A DNA stretch of 64,000 bases from Nocardioides nitrophenolicus (GCF_016907515.1 NZ_JAFBBY010000001.1:3038001-3102000); one strand, 5' to 3'; positions 47,648 through 56,700 are shown, counted from the stretch's first letter. Made by a program: numbers and translations. The notes: a model not told the origin generated them from the letters alone.

Positions 47648-49230
47648 AGCGGGATGTTCCCGTGCTTCTTGGGCGGCAGCACCTCGCGCTTGTTGCGCAG
47701 CAGGCGCAGCGCCTTGACCACCTCGGCGCGGGTCTCCGACGGCTTGATCACGCCGTCGACGTAGCCGCGCTCGGCCGCGATGTAGGGGTTGGCGAGCGTG
47801 GTCTCGTACTCGTCGATCAGCTCGGCGCGCTTGGCCTCGACGTCGCCACCGGCGGCCTCGATCTCGGCGAGCGTCCGCCGGTGCACGATGTTGGCCGCGC
47901 CCTGGGCCCCCATCACGGCGATCTGGCCGGTCGGCCACGACAGGTTGATGTCGGCGCCGAGGTGCTTGGAGCCCATCACGTCGTACGCGCCGCCGTAGGC
48001 CTTGCGGGTGATGATCGTGACCAGCGGGACGGTGGCCTCGGCGTAGGCGTAGATCAGCTTCGCGCCGCGGCGGATGATGCCGAGGTGCTCCTGGTCGACG
48101 CCCGGGAGGAAGCCCGGGACGTCGACGAAGGTCAGCACGGGGATGTTGAAGGCGTCGCAGAAGCGCACGAAGCGGGCGGCCTTCTCGGACGCGTCGATGT
48201 CGAGCGTGCCGGCGAACTGCATCGGCTGGTTGGCGACCACGCCGACCGAGCGGCCCTCGACCCGGCCGTAGCCGACGATGATGTTGGGCGCGAACAGCGG
48301 CTGCACCTCGAGGAAGTCGCCGTCGTCGACGATCGTCGTGATGACGTCGTGCATGTCGTAGGGCTGGTTGGGCGAGTCCGGGATCAGCGTGTCGAGCGCG
48401 AGGTCCTCGGCGGAGGGCTCGAGGTCGGCCGCCTCGTCGTACGACGGCGCCTCGTCGAGGTTGTTCTGGGGCAGGAAGGCGAGCAGCGCCTTGACGTACT
48501 CGAAGGCGTCCTCCTCGTCGGAGGCCATGTAGTGGGCGTTGCCCGACTTGGTGTTGTGGGCCCGGGCGCCGCCGAGCTCCTCCATCGTGACGTCCTCGCC
48601 GGTGACGGTCTTGATCACGTCGGGGCCGGTGATGAACATCGCGGAGGTCTGGTCGACCATGATCGTGAAGTCGGTGACGGCGGGCGAGTAGACGTGGCCG
48701 CCCGCGCAGTTGCCCATGATCATCGAGATCTGGGGGATCACGCCGGAGGCGTGCACGTTGCGCTTGAAGATCTCGCCGTACAGGCCGAGCGAGACCACGC
48801 CCTCCTGGATCCGGGCGCCGGCGCCCTCGTTGATGCCGATGATGGGGCAGCCGGACTTGATCGCCAGGTCCATCACCTTGGTGATCTTCTCACCGTAGAC
48901 CTCGCCGAGCGAGCCGCCGTACACGGTGAAGTCCTGCGAGAACACGCAGACCTGGCGGCCGTCGACGGTGCCGTAGCCGGTGATCACGCCGTCGCCGTAG
49001 GGGCGGTTCTTCTCGAGGCCGAAGGCGGTGGAGCGGTGGCGGGCGAACTCGTCGAGCTCGACGAAGCTGCCCTCGTCGAAGAGCAGCTCGATGCGCTCGC
49101 GGGCGGTCTTGCGTCCCTTGGCGTGCTGCTTCTCCTGCGCCTTGGCGGCGGGAGCGTGCACGGCCTCGTCGGTGCGGCGGTCGAAGTCCGCCAGCTTGCC
49201 CGCCGTCGTGTGCAGGTCGATCTCGGTCAT
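47644..49230 (-). CDS. Acyl-CoA carboxylase beta subunit (carboxyltransferase)
   Basis: The 528-residue carboxyltransferase has both crotonase-like halves: [77 protein letters not shown], then [60 protein letters not shown] and [16 protein letters not shown]. It transfers carboxyl from biotin to acetyl- or propionyl-CoA (AccD5/PccB-like). ATG 49230 is preferred because the promoter at 49239 places the transcription start at or beside it; the frame's earlier ATG at 49245 lies within the promoter. First gene of the operon, divergent from the TetR regulator. Confidence 0.93.
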   Translation of the reverse strand: MTEIDLHTTAGKLADFDRRTDEAVHAPAAKAQEKQHAKGRKTARERIELLFDEGSFVELDEFARHRSTAFGLEKNRPYGDGVITGYGTVDGRQVCVFSQDFTVYGGSLGEVYGEKITKVMDLAIKSGCPIIGINEGAGARIQEGVVSLGLYGEIFKRNVHASGVIPQISMIMGNCAGGHVYSPAVTDFTIMVDQTSAMFITGPDVIKTVTGEDVTMEELGGARAHNTKSGNAHYMASDEEDAFEYVKALLAFLPQNNLDEAPSYDEAADLEPSAEDLALDTLIPDSPNQPYDMHDVITTIVDDGDFLEVQPLFAPNIIVGYGRVEGRSVGVVANQPMQFAGTLDIDASEKAARFVRFCDAFNIPVLTFVDVPGFLPGVDQEHLGIIRRGAKLIYAYAEATVPLVTIITRKAYGGAYDVMGSKHLGADINLSWPTGQIAVMGAQGAANIVHRRTLAEIEAAGGDVEAKRAELIDEYETTLANPYIAAERGYVDGVIKPSETRAEVVKALRLLRNKREVLPPKKHGNIPL

Positions 49231-49238
49231 GAAACTGA

Positions 49239-49267
49239 GTATCATCCATTGACACTGGAGTTCTCAA
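49239..49267 (-). promoter_or_regulatory. Promoter for a leaderless carboxylase operon mRNA
   Basis: On the minus strand TTGAGA (49267-49262) and TGATAC (49244-49239) are 17 bases apart. The ATG at 49230 starts 8 bases after the -10 element and lacks a Shine-Dalgarno, so the mRNA should be leaderless. Confidence 0.5.
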
Positions 49268-49279
49268 GGGGGGTGGGGT

Positions 49280-49996
49280 GTGACGCATTCGCAGGACGAG
49301 ACCGTCCGGCGCGGCCCGGCCGCCAAGGGCGCGGCCGGCGCCATCGTCGAGGCCGCCTTCCGGCTGTTCGCCGAGCACGGGTACGACGCCACCAGCGTCG
49401 ACGACATCGCCGCCGCCGCGGGGGTGAGCCGCAGCTCCTTCTTCCGGCTGTTCGGGTCGAAGGAGATGGTGATCTTCCCCGAGCACGACGCGCTCCTCGC
49501 CGCCGTCGAGGAGCGCCTCGCCGCCTCCACCGAGAAGAGCGCCATCCTCGCCGTCTCGGACGCCGTCCGGATCGTGCTCTTCCACTACATCGCCGAGGGA
49601 CCGCTGGCCCGCCGCCGCTACCAGCTGACCTCCACCGTGCCCGCCCTGCGTGAGCGCGAGCTGATCAGTGGCGCCCGCTACCAGCAGCTGTTCCGGCAGT
49701 ACATCAGCGCCTGGGGTGACGGCTCCGAGGAGTCCGAGCGGCGCGGCGAGCTGATGGCCGCCGCCGTCGTCGCCGCCCACAACCGGGTGCTGCGCCGGTG
49801 GCTGCGCGAGGAGTGCGAGGACCCCCACGTCGAGATCGACGAGGCGATGGCGCAGGTCAACGCGCTCTTCGCGCCCGGCGCTGGTGGTGCTGGTGGTGCT
49901 GGTGGTGCCGGGGGCGCCGCGGGGCCGGGGGCGATCGTGGTGGTGCGCACCGACCAGGACCTGGCCGCGGTGGCAGAGCAGCTGCGCGGGCTCTAA
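49280..49996 (+). CDS. TetR-family regulator with Gly-Ala repeat linker
   Basis: The 238-residue protein has a TetR DNA-binding domain (AIVEAAFRLFAEHGYDATSV, DDIAAAAGVSRSSFFRLFGS, KEMVIFPEHDALLAAV) and a C-terminal ligand domain. After residue 200 an APGAGGAGGAGGAGGAAGPG linker is encoded by a GGTGGTGCT-type microsatellite, and a 25-residue tail AIVVVRTDQDLAAVAEQLRG follows. GTG 49280 is the start. The gene is divergent from the carboxylase operon and is a natural candidate for its repressor. Confidence 0.85.
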   Translation: MTHSQDETVRRGPAAKGAAGAIVEAAFRLFAEHGYDATSVDDIAAAAGVSRSSFFRLFGSKEMVIFPEHDALLAAVEERLAASTEKSAILAVSDAVRIVLFHYIAEGPLARRRYQLTSTVPALRERELISGARYQQLFRQYISAWGDGSEESERRGELMAAAVVAAHNRVLRRWLREECEDPHVEIDEAMAQVNALFAPGAGGAGGAGGAGGAAGPGAIVVVRTDQDLAAVAEQLRGL

Positions 49997-50045
49997 GCGG
50001 CGCGGCGCGGCGCGGCGCGGCGTGCCGGGTCTCGGCTGGGAGTGG

Positions 50046-50159
50046 GCTGTAACACGTTGTCCGCCGCTCTCGATGACCCCCGTCGGCTGTACCGGACCCG
50101 TACGACGGGTCCCGCGCGACGTCTCGGGTCTGCTACAGCAGCGGACCGCGTGTTACAGC
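50046..50159. repeat. 114-bp inverted-repeat element, copy 1
   Basis: The ends are GCTGTAACAC and GTGTTACAGC, perfect 10-bp inverted repeats. Inside, GGACCCG and CGGGTCC (50094-50112) make a second hairpin. A second element of exactly the same length is at 50722-50835. No ORF inside encodes a plausible protein. Confidence 0.75.
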
Positions 50160-50248
50160 GCCCGCCGACGGGGACGGGCCACCCGCACGCGGGCCACCCG
50201 CACGCGGACCGCCGGGCTGTGACCGCCCGGCGGGGGTACCGCCCCGCC

Positions 50249-50680
50249 ATGCCGAGCGTCGAGCGCACTGTCCGCGTCCCCCGCCCTCTCGCGAGCGTCT
50301 GGTCCTACCTGACCGACTTCGCCACCACCGAGGAGTGGGACCCGCCCACCGTCACGACGGTGCGGACCTCCGGCGACGGTGGCGTCGGGACGACCTACCG
50401 CAACGTCTCTTCCTTCCTCGGTCACGAGACCGAGGTCGAGTACGAGGTGGTCGCCTTCGTGCCCCATGAGCTGTTCGAGCTCACCGGCTCAGCCTCGGGC
50501 GTCGACCTGCGCGACACGATCCGCTTCGCGGAGGAGGCCGGCGAGACCTCGGTGACGTACCGCTCCGAGATCACGCCCCGCGGCGCGGGCAAGCTCGCTG
50601 CGCCCCTGGTCAAGGGCGGGCTCGAGCTGCTTGCCACCAAGGTCGCCGCCAGCCTCGAGGAGCGGCTGCTGCTGCTCTAG
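50249..50680 (+). CDS. SRPBCC (START-like) family protein
   Basis: The 143-residue protein has the SRPBCC start RTVRVPRPLASVWSYLTDFA, DPPTVTTVRTSGDGGVGTTY, EVEYEVVAFVPHELFELTGS and a long C-terminal helix APLVKGGLELLATKVAASLE, so a hydrophobic-pocket fold of the polyketide-cyclase/START type is likely. The ligand is unknown. ATG 50249 gives the usual length; the frame upstream runs through the 114-bp element. The gene lies precisely between the two 114-bp elements (89 bp after the first, 41 bp before the second). Confidence 0.8.
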   Translation: MPSVERTVRVPRPLASVWSYLTDFATTEEWDPPTVTTVRTSGDGGVGTTYRNVSSFLGHETEVEYEVVAFVPHELFELTGSASGVDLRDTIRFAEEAGETSVTYRSEITPRGAGKLAAPLVKGGLELLATKVAASLEERLLLL

Positions 50681-51039
50681 CGGCTGCGGGTGGCTCGGGT
50701 GCGGTTGCGGGCGGCTCCGGCGCTGTAACACGCAGTCCGCCGGCCTGGCCGACCCGCGTCGTCGCGACACGCAGTCTGTGCGGGTCTGGTACCCACGACA
50801 CGGGTCGGCAAGAGCGGCGATCAGCGTGTTACAGCGGCACCACGCCGACCCCCGGAGCCCCGCCCCGGAGCCCCGCCCCGGACCCGAGCCCGAGCCCGGG
50901 CCCCGACACCGTGGGGGCGTCCCGGACCAGGTCCGGCCGTGGTGAAGTTCGGCCGCTGATCCTCTCGCCAAGACGGCCCCGGACAGGACAGGATGTGGCC
51001 CGGCGCACATCCGCGCCCTCTCTCGGAAAGGGTTGATCC
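50681..51039. other. Intergenic stretch without a gene
   Basis: It holds the second 114-bp element (50722-50835), then a very GC-rich direct-repeat tract (about 50849-50910) built from GGAGCCCCGCCCC and CCCGAGCC units, and then the leader of the subtilase gene with AAAGGG about 9 bases before ATG 51040. I see no coding region, RNA gene or clear promoter in it. Confidence 0.6.
50722..50835. repeat. 114-bp inverted-repeat element, copy 2
   Basis: Termini GCTGTAACACG and CGTGTTACAGC are perfect inverted repeats. The inner sequence shares the GTCCGCCG start with copy 1 but has diverged in the middle. Same length as copy 1; together they flank the SRPBCC gene. Confidence 0.75.
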
Positions 51040-52569
51040 ATGCCTCAGCTCAACCGGCGGTTCCGTGCCGCCGCCCTCACGGTCGCGACCGGCCTCACCT
51101 TGGCCGGCCTGTCCGTGACCGGATCCGGCGCCACCGCCGCACCCGCCGCCGGCGGCGAGCCGGTCTCCACGCCGGTGCCGATCAGCACGCCCGACGGGGT
51201 CGTGTCGGCGTACCTGCTCAACGCCAAGCACGCCAACCCCGGCCAGACCCGCCTGGTGGAGCGGGCGGTCGCCAAGGCGGGCGGCGTGGTCGTGCAGACC
51301 TGGCCGCAGATCGGGGTCGTGGTCGCCCACAGCGACCGGGCCGCCTTCCGTGCCGACGTCCAGGCGTACGCCGGCAACGCGCTCGAGTCCGTCGGCGCGA
51401 CCCGCACGGTGCCGGTCACCGAGGGCACGCCGGCCGGCGTCCAGGCGCCGTGGGGCCCGGGCAAGGGACAGGTCCGCAAGAGCCAGTCCTCGCCGCAGCA
51501 CGACGACACCGAGACCACGCTCGCCGCGGCCGACCCGCGCGAGGCCGAGCAGTGGGACATGCAGATGATCAAGGCCGACCAGGCGCACCAGATCACCGAC
51601 GGCTCCCGTGACGTCGTCGTGGGCGTGCTCGACTCCGGGATCGACCCCGACCACCCGGACCTGGCGGCCAACATCGACGTCGCCGACTCGGTCAACTGCA
51701 GCAACGCGGGGCGTCCCGACACCTCCCCGACCGGCTGGTACCCGACCACGAGCGACCACGGCACCCACGTCGCCGGCACCATCGGCGCCGCGCGCAACGG
51801 CGTCGGCATCGTCGGCGTCGCGCCCAACGTCCGGATGGCGTCGGTCAAGGTGGTGAACGACGACGGGTTCATCTACCCCGAGTACGCCGTCTGCGGGTTC
51901 GTGTGGGCCGGTGCGCACGGCATGGACGTGACCAACAACAGCTACTACGTCGACCCGTTCGAGTTCTACTGCGAGGACCAGCCCGACCAGTACGCCGCCA
52001 AGGAGGCCGTGCGGCGCGCGGTCGCCTGGTCCACCGACCAGGGCGTGGTCCACGCCGCGGCGGCCGGCAACTCCTCGCACGACCTGGCCGACAAGTCCTC
52101 CTTCCTCGACGAGGGCAGCCCCGACGACGGCACCCCCGTCACCCGCACGCTCAACAGCGGCTGCCAGGACATCCCGACCGAGCTCCCGGGCGTGGTGACG
52201 GTGTCCTCGCTCGAGCGGTTCCCGGCGGGCACCCTGGAGAGCCGGCTGTCCGGCTTCAGCAACCGCGGCCTCGGCGTCATCGACGTCGCCGCCCCGGGGT
52301 CGCGGATCCTGTCGACCATCGTCAACGGCAACGGCTACGGCCTGAAGTCCGGCACCTCGATGGCGTCCCCGCACGTCGCCGGCGTGCTCGCCCTGATGAA
52401 GTCGGTGCACCCGGACTGGACGCCGGCCCAGATGGTCGCCAAGCTGCGCGCGCAGGCCGACGACCACGCCTGCGGTACGTCGACCGCCGGCGACCCGTGC
52501 GTCGGCACTGCCACCGACAACAGCTACTACGGAGAGGGCGTGCTCGACGCCCTGGACGCGGTCAGCTGA
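51040..52569 (+). CDS. Secreted subtilisin-like serine protease (S8)
   Basis: The 509-residue preproprotease has a Sec-type signal (basic MPQLNRRFRA, then ALTVATGLTLAGLSV, cleavage likely after ATAAPA), an inhibitor-like propeptide to about residue 165, and a peptidase domain with the catalytic triad D198 (VGVLDSGIDPDHP), H240 (DHGTHVAGT) and S440 (GTSMASPHVAGV). The oxyanion asparagine is in AAAAGNSSH. Four cysteines around C230-C310 and C475-C485 could form disulfides. No C-terminal anchor is present, so the enzyme should be released. It stands alone between the repeat-rich region and the XRE genes. Confidence 0.93.
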   Translation: MPQLNRRFRAAALTVATGLTLAGLSVTGSGATAAPAAGGEPVSTPVPISTPDGVVSAYLLNAKHANPGQTRLVERAVAKAGGVVVQTWPQIGVVVAHSDRAAFRADVQAYAGNALESVGATRTVPVTEGTPAGVQAPWGPGKGQVRKSQSSPQHDDTETTLAAADPREAEQWDMQMIKADQAHQITDGSRDVVVGVLDSGIDPDHPDLAANIDVADSVNCSNAGRPDTSPTGWYPTTSDHGTHVAGTIGAARNGVGIVGVAPNVRMASVKVVNDDGFIYPEYAVCGFVWAGAHGMDVTNNSYYVDPFEFYCEDQPDQYAAKEAVRRAVAWSTDQGVVHAAAAGNSSHDLADKSSFLDEGSPDDGTPVTRTLNSGCQDIPTELPGVVTVSSLERFPAGTLESRLSGFSNRGLGVIDVAAPGSRILSTIVNGNGYGLKSGTSMASPHVAGVLALMKSVHPDWTPAQMVAKLRAQADDHACGTSTAGDPCVGTATDNSYYGEGVLDALDAVS

Positions 52570-52603
52570 CGCAGCTGCGCTGGCGCTGGGACCGGGCCGA
52601 GGC

Positions 52604-53467
52604 TCAGTCCCAGTGCCAGCGGATGCCGAGGGTGCCGGGGCCGAAGGAGGTGACCGTGCGGCTGACGCTGGTCCCGAAGGTCTCCAGCTCGACGACCTCC
52701 TCGCGGCCGTCGACGATGGTGTAGTACTCGCAGCGGGTCGGCATGTCAGCCGGGTCGAAGCGGATCCACAGGCTGATCGAGCGCATCTTGCGCACGGCCC
52801 AGTAGAAGTAGCTGTTGTCCTCGGGGTCGGGCGTGCGGTAGACGACCTCCTGCTCGAGCAGGGTGGTCTCCCCGGGGCCGAGGGGCCGGTCCAGGATCAT
52901 CTCGCCGACCACGATCCCGCGCTCCTCGTCGTGGCTGAACTCGCCGAGTCGGAAGCCGCCCAGCGAGGTGACGGCGGGTGTGAGCGCGCCGGGGCGCACG
53001 CGCAGGATGAAGGCCCGCCGGTCGGCGTTCACCCGGACCGACTCGACGACGACGATGTAGGTCATCCGGACCGGGGAGCGGTCGGGCCCGATCTCGTACT
53101 TGAGGGTGACCTCCTGGTCGATCAGCCGGTCGGACGGCGAGCGGAAGTCGAGCTGGTCGAGGAGCACCTGGATCCGGTCGGCGTCGTCGCTGAGGTCGGA
53201 CAGCAGGTCCGGCGCGACCTGGCGCCGGCGGCCCTCGATCAGCGACTCCAGCGCGCCCGGCTCGAGGCCGAGGACCTCCTCGACCTGGGTGAGCGCGTGC
53301 AGCGAGCGCTCCTGCTCGGGCTCGCGCTGACCGGAGCGCCAGTAGCTGAGGGTCGCCAGGCTCACGCCGGCACCACGCGCGCTCAGCGCGCGGTGCAGCG
53401 CGCTCAAGCTCATCGCCCGGTCCGAGAGCGCCTGGTCGAAGGCCAAAGAGAACGGGCCCCTCCGCAT
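52604..53467 (-). CDS. XRE-type HTH protein with C-terminal beta domain
   Basis: The 287-residue protein opens with an HTH (LAFDQALSDRAMSLSALHRA, ARGAGVSLATLSYWRSGQRE, PEQERSLHALTQVEEVLGLE) and continues in a long beta-rich region (VTLKYEIGPDRSPVRMTYIV, ERGIVVGEMILDRPLGPGET, YFYWAVRKMRSISLWIRFDP) of unknown function that could be a ligand or protein-interaction domain. It lies next to a second XRE gene on the same strand (24-bp gap). Confidence 0.75.
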   Translation of the reverse strand: MRRGPFSLAFDQALSDRAMSLSALHRALSARGAGVSLATLSYWRSGQREPEQERSLHALTQVEEVLGLEPGALESLIEGRRRQVAPDLLSDLSDDADRIQVLLDQLDFRSPSDRLIDQEVTLKYEIGPDRSPVRMTYIVVVESVRVNADRRAFILRVRPGALTPAVTSLGGFRLGEFSHDEERGIVVGEMILDRPLGPGETTLLEQEVVYRTPDPEDNSYFYWAVRKMRSISLWIRFDPADMPTRCEYYTIVDGREEVVELETFGTSVSRTVTSFGPGTLGIRWHWD

Positions 53468-53491
53468 GAGTGGACCCTAACCAACGACCGA

Positions 53492-54166
53492 TCAGGAGGC
53501 GTGGGGGACCACCTCTCGGACCGGACGCACCTGCTGCTCGACCCGCTTGATCCGCAGCATCATCGTGGCCGACGGCACGACGTGCCCGTGCACGTAGCTC
53601 GACAGGCGCGATGCGGAGGTGCCGATCCGGCCGGCGAAGGCGCGCTGGCTGAGCCCGCTCATCGCCACGATCCGGCGCACCTCGGTCGCCACCGCCGCCC
53701 GCTCCCGCTCCGACTCGCGCTGCCGGCAGGCCTGCCGGAACTCCTCGGCCGCCTGCCGCGTGCGGGCGTCGGCGGTGCGCAGTGCGGCGTCGAGGGCGTG
53801 GTCGGCGTCGTGGCACCACGGGTTGTCGGCGACCCGGCCCAGCGCCTGGCGCCAGCCGTGTGCATCGAGCTCGCCACCGGGCGCGATGGTCTCGATCGCG
53901 CCCAGGAGCAGCCAGCCGGCGGGCTGGCAGGCCTCGCCCAGGTGCGCCAGCGCCCCGGCGGTGGCGACCAGCGCGGCCCAGTCCCGCACCCCGGCGGCCG
54001 TCGTACCGACCTGCTGGTGGACCCGGCCCACCTGCTCCTCGCCGACGGTGGCCTGGAGCTCGCGCAGGGTCAGCCGCGCCCCGGTGTCGGGGCGCGTCAG
54101 CAGCCGGTGCAGGTTGGCCAGGATCTCGCGGTCCCGGCCCTGGGTGGCGATGCGCGTGGCTGACAT
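53492..54166 (-). CDS. XRE-type HTH protein with N-terminal helical domain
   Basis: The 224-residue protein has an unusual order. An N-terminal helical region with conserved-looking tryptophans (RDWAALVATAGALAHLGEAC, GWLLLGAIETIAPGGELDAH) precedes a C-terminal HTH (MSGLSQRAFAGRIGTSASRL, SSYVHGHVVPSATMMLRIKR). ATG 54166 has GAGGGAG upstream; the longer frame to 54226 adds a weak leader. An imperfect palindrome at 54216-54254 lies in its promoter region, shared with the divergent alarmone synthetase. Function unknown beyond DNA binding. Confidence 0.72.
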   Translation of the reverse strand: MSATRIATQGRDREILANLHRLLTRPDTGARLTLRELQATVGEEQVGRVHQQVGTTAAGVRDWAALVATAGALAHLGEACQPAGWLLLGAIETIAPGGELDAHGWRQALGRVADNPWCHDADHALDAALRTADARTRQAAEEFRQACRQRESERERAAVATEVRRIVAMSGLSQRAFAGRIGTSASRLSSYVHGHVVPSATMMLRIKRVEQQVRPVREVVPHAS

Positions 54167-54215
54167 GGCGGCTCCCTCTCGGTGTGTCCTCCGCTCCGGG
54201 GAGCACGCTAGGGAG

Positions 54216-54254
54216 CCGGGCTTCACTCGCCGCGAGCGAAGTGTGAAGGCCCGG
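54216..54254. promoter_or_regulatory. Imperfect inverted repeat in a divergent promoter region
   Basis: CCGGGCTTCACTCG on the left and CGAAGTGTGAAGGCCCGG on the right are imperfect inverted repeats around a GC-rich centre. The site is 50 bp from the XRE start and 44 bp from the synthetase start. Confidence 0.35.
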
Positions 54255-54297
54255 ACCGGGACTCGCCCGGGTACCGGCCACCAGGCAGACTCGTGGC

Positions 54298-54927
54298 GTG
54301 AGCGCCATCGTCCCCGAGGAGCAGTCGGCCTTCCTGCGCGACCTGCGGCTGTTCCACCTGAACTACAAGTTCGGGCTCGACGAGATCCTGACCAAGATCA
54401 ACATCCTGCGCGAGGAGATGACCTTCCGCGACGGGGCCAACCCGATCGAGCACGTCAGCTCGCGGATCAAGAGCATCGACAGCCTGCGGCTGAAGGCCGA
54501 GCGGATCGGCTGCCCGTTCGAGCTCGACGCGATCGGCGAGCAGATCCGCGACATCGCCGGGGTGCGGATCGTGTGCAGCTTCATCTCCGACGTCTACCGG
54601 GTGCTCGAGATGCTCACCTCGCAGCCCGACGTCACCGTGTGCGAGGTCGAGGACTACATCGCCGCCCCCAAGCCCAACGGCTACCGCAGCCTGCACGCCA
54701 TCGTGGAGATCCCGATCTTCCTGTCCGACACCACCCGGGCGGTGCCGATCGAGGTCCAGCTGCGCACCGTCGCCATGGACTTCTGGGCCAGCGTGGAGCA
54801 CAAGATCTACTACAAGTACGCCAAGGACGTGCCCGGGGACCTCGTCGACGAGCTCTCCGCGGCCGCGCGGGTCGCCCACGAGCTCGACACCCGGATGGCC
54901 GAGCTGCACCGGATCGTGCACGGGTGA
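54298..54927 (+). CDS. Small alarmone synthetase (RelA/SpoT synthetase domain)
   Basis: The 209-residue protein is a single synthetase domain: FGLDEILTKINILREEMTFR, EHVSSRIKSIDSLRLKAERI, IGEQIRDIAGVRIVCSFISD, the ATP/GTP-binding PKPNGYRSLHAIVEIP and VPIEVQLRTVAMDFWASVEH. Such enzymes (RelP/RelQ-like) make pppGpp or ppGpp from GTP/GDP and ATP without ribosome contact. No hydrolase or TGS domain is present. GTG 54298 is the start, and the stop overlaps the antiporter start by 4 bp. Confidence 0.9.
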   Translation: MSAIVPEEQSAFLRDLRLFHLNYKFGLDEILTKINILREEMTFRDGANPIEHVSSRIKSIDSLRLKAERIGCPFELDAIGEQIRDIAGVRIVCSFISDVYRVLEMLTSQPDVTVCEVEDYIAAPKPNGYRSLHAIVEIPIFLSDTTRAVPIEVQLRTVAMDFWASVEHKIYYKYAKDVPGDLVDELSAAARVAHELDTRMAELHRIVHG

Positions 54928-56642
54928 GTCACGAGCTGGTCCTCATCGCGGCCGCCGGCCTGGCGATCAGCATCGCGGCCGCGGTGTTCGCGCGTCGTAC
55001 CGGTGTCGCGGCGCCGCTGCTCCTGGTCGCCTTCGGCATCGGGGCGAGCCTGCTCCCCGGTACGCCGACCCTCGGCATCGAGCCGGAGCTGATCCTCGCC
55101 GGCGTCCTCCCGCCGCTGCTGTACGCCTCGGCCGTGCAGCTCCCGGTGATCGACCTGCGGCGCAACCTCTCGCTGATCACCTGGCTCTCGGTCGTCATGG
55201 TGATCGTCTCGGCGCTGGTCGTCGGCCTGCTCGTGCATCTGGTCTTCCCCGCCATCCCGCTCGGCCTCGGCATCGCCCTCGGTGCCGTGGTCAGCCCGAC
55301 CGACGCGGTGGCGGCCACGGCCGTCGGCCGCCGGGTCGGCCTGCCGCCGCGGCTGATGACGATCCTCGAGGGCGAGAGCCTGGTCAACGACGCCTCGGCG
55401 CTCGTCGTGCTCCGCACGGCGCTCGCCGCGATCGGCACCGGGTCGGCGTTCAGCCTCGGTGGCACCATCGGCGACTTCGCCTGGGCCGTCGTCGGCGCCG
55501 GCCTGGTCGGCTGGCTGGTGGCCTGGGTGACCGCGCTGGTGCGCCAGCGCCTCGACGACCCGGTGCTCAACACCACCATCTCCTTCATCACCCCGTTCCT
55601 CGCCTACGTGCCGGCCGAGGAGATCCACGCCTCCGGCGTCCTCGCCGTGGTCGTCGCCGGGCTGGTCACCGGTGCCATGGGTGCGCGGCGGTTCAGCGCG
55701 CGCGACCGGCAGACCCAGACCACGACCTGGGCGACGATCAACTTCATCCTCGAGAGCGGTGTCTTCCTGGCCCTCGGCTACGAGCTGCCGGTGCTGGTCG
55801 ACGACGCCCGCGCCGAGACCAGCGTCGGCCAGGTCGTCGGCATGGTCAGCCTGGTCCTGGTCACCCTGGTGGTGCTGCGTGCCGCCGGCCTGGCCTGGCC
55901 GGCCCTCACCGGCCGCTTCGGCCGAGGAGACCGCAATGCGCGGGTCCGCGAGCGCCTCGACCTGATCGAGCAGCGGGTCGAGGGCTGGGAGCCGAAGGAC
56001 GACCGCGAGGAGACCCGGCTGCACTGGGCCCGCCGCCGGATCGACCGGGCCAGCGCCGACATCGCGTTCGAGGAGCGCGAGCCGATCACCGCGCGCGGCC
56101 ACCTGATCCTCGCCTGGGCCGGCATGCGCGGCGTCGTCACCCTCGCCGCCGCCCAGACCATCCCCACCGAGACCGCCCACCGCGACACCGTGGTCCTCGT
56201 CGCCTGCCTGGTCGCCATGGTCTCGCTGGCCCTGTTCGGCCTGACCCTGCCCGCCCTCATCCGCCGCCTGGACCTCCCCAGCGTCGGCCCCGCCCGGCGC
56301 CGCGACGAGGTGCTCACCCTCATGCGCCAGATCGGCGAGGACGCCACCGACGCCCTCGGCCCCCTCGACGCGCAGACCATCGACGGCGAGCCGCTCGACC
56401 CAGCGGTCGTGACCGTGCTCAAGGACCGCTTCCTGCCGATGCTCCTCTCCGGCGTCCGCAGTGGCGTCGCCGCCAAGCCCGGCCAGCGCGAGCAGGCCTT
56501 CATCATCCAGCGCCGCTACCTCGACGCGCTGCGCGAGGGACTGCTGCGGGAGCGCTCGGTCGGCGCGTTCAGCACCGAGACCTACAAGCACGTCGAGGCG
56601 ATCTTGGACCGGGAGGAGCAGCGGCTCGGCTCGCCCGGGTGA
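54924..56642 (+). CDS. CPA1-type Na+/H+ antiporter
   Basis: The 572-residue protein has about twelve membrane segments with the CPA1 landmarks GVLPPLLYASAVQLP, VVSPTDAVAATAVGRRVGLP, LEGESLVNDASALVVL (ion-site ND) and WAGMRGVVTLAAAQTIP, then a cytoplasmic tail with RDEVLTLMRQIGEDATDALG. It exchanges Na+ or K+ for protons. GTG 54924 overlaps the alarmone-synthetase stop (GTGA), so the two are co-translated; the longer frame upstream is a shadow. Coupling an alarmone enzyme to an antiporter suggests a joint stress response. Confidence 0.9.
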   Translation: MSHELVLIAAAGLAISIAAAVFARRTGVAAPLLLVAFGIGASLLPGTPTLGIEPELILAGVLPPLLYASAVQLPVIDLRRNLSLITWLSVVMVIVSALVVGLLVHLVFPAIPLGLGIALGAVVSPTDAVAATAVGRRVGLPPRLMTILEGESLVNDASALVVLRTALAAIGTGSAFSLGGTIGDFAWAVVGAGLVGWLVAWVTALVRQRLDDPVLNTTISFITPFLAYVPAEEIHASGVLAVVVAGLVTGAMGARRFSARDRQTQTTTWATINFILESGVFLALGYELPVLVDDARAETSVGQVVGMVSLVLVTLVVLRAAGLAWPALTGRFGRGDRNARVRERLDLIEQRVEGWEPKDDREETRLHWARRRIDRASADIAFEEREPITARGHLILAWAGMRGVVTLAAAQTIPTETAHRDTVVLVACLVAMVSLALFGLTLPALIRRLDLPSVGPARRRDEVLTLMRQIGEDATDALGPLDAQTIDGEPLDPAVVTVLKDRFLPMLLSGVRSGVAAKPGQREQAFIIQRRYLDALREGLLRERSVGAFSTETYKHVEAILDREEQRLGSPG

Positions 56643-56686
56643 CTTCCGGGGTGACAGTCGCGCCCGGTTCCGGGCTCGTGCAAAAG

Positions 56687-56700
56687 TAGAACAGGTTCTA
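56687..56700. promoter_or_regulatory. KstR-type operator-like box
   Basis: TAGAACAGGTTCTA fits the KstR consensus TnnAACnnGTTnnA exactly and is palindromic outside its central AG. It lies 43 bp upstream of the SDR ATG at 56744. KstR represses cholesterol catabolism genes in mycobacteria and rhodococci. Confidence 0.6.
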
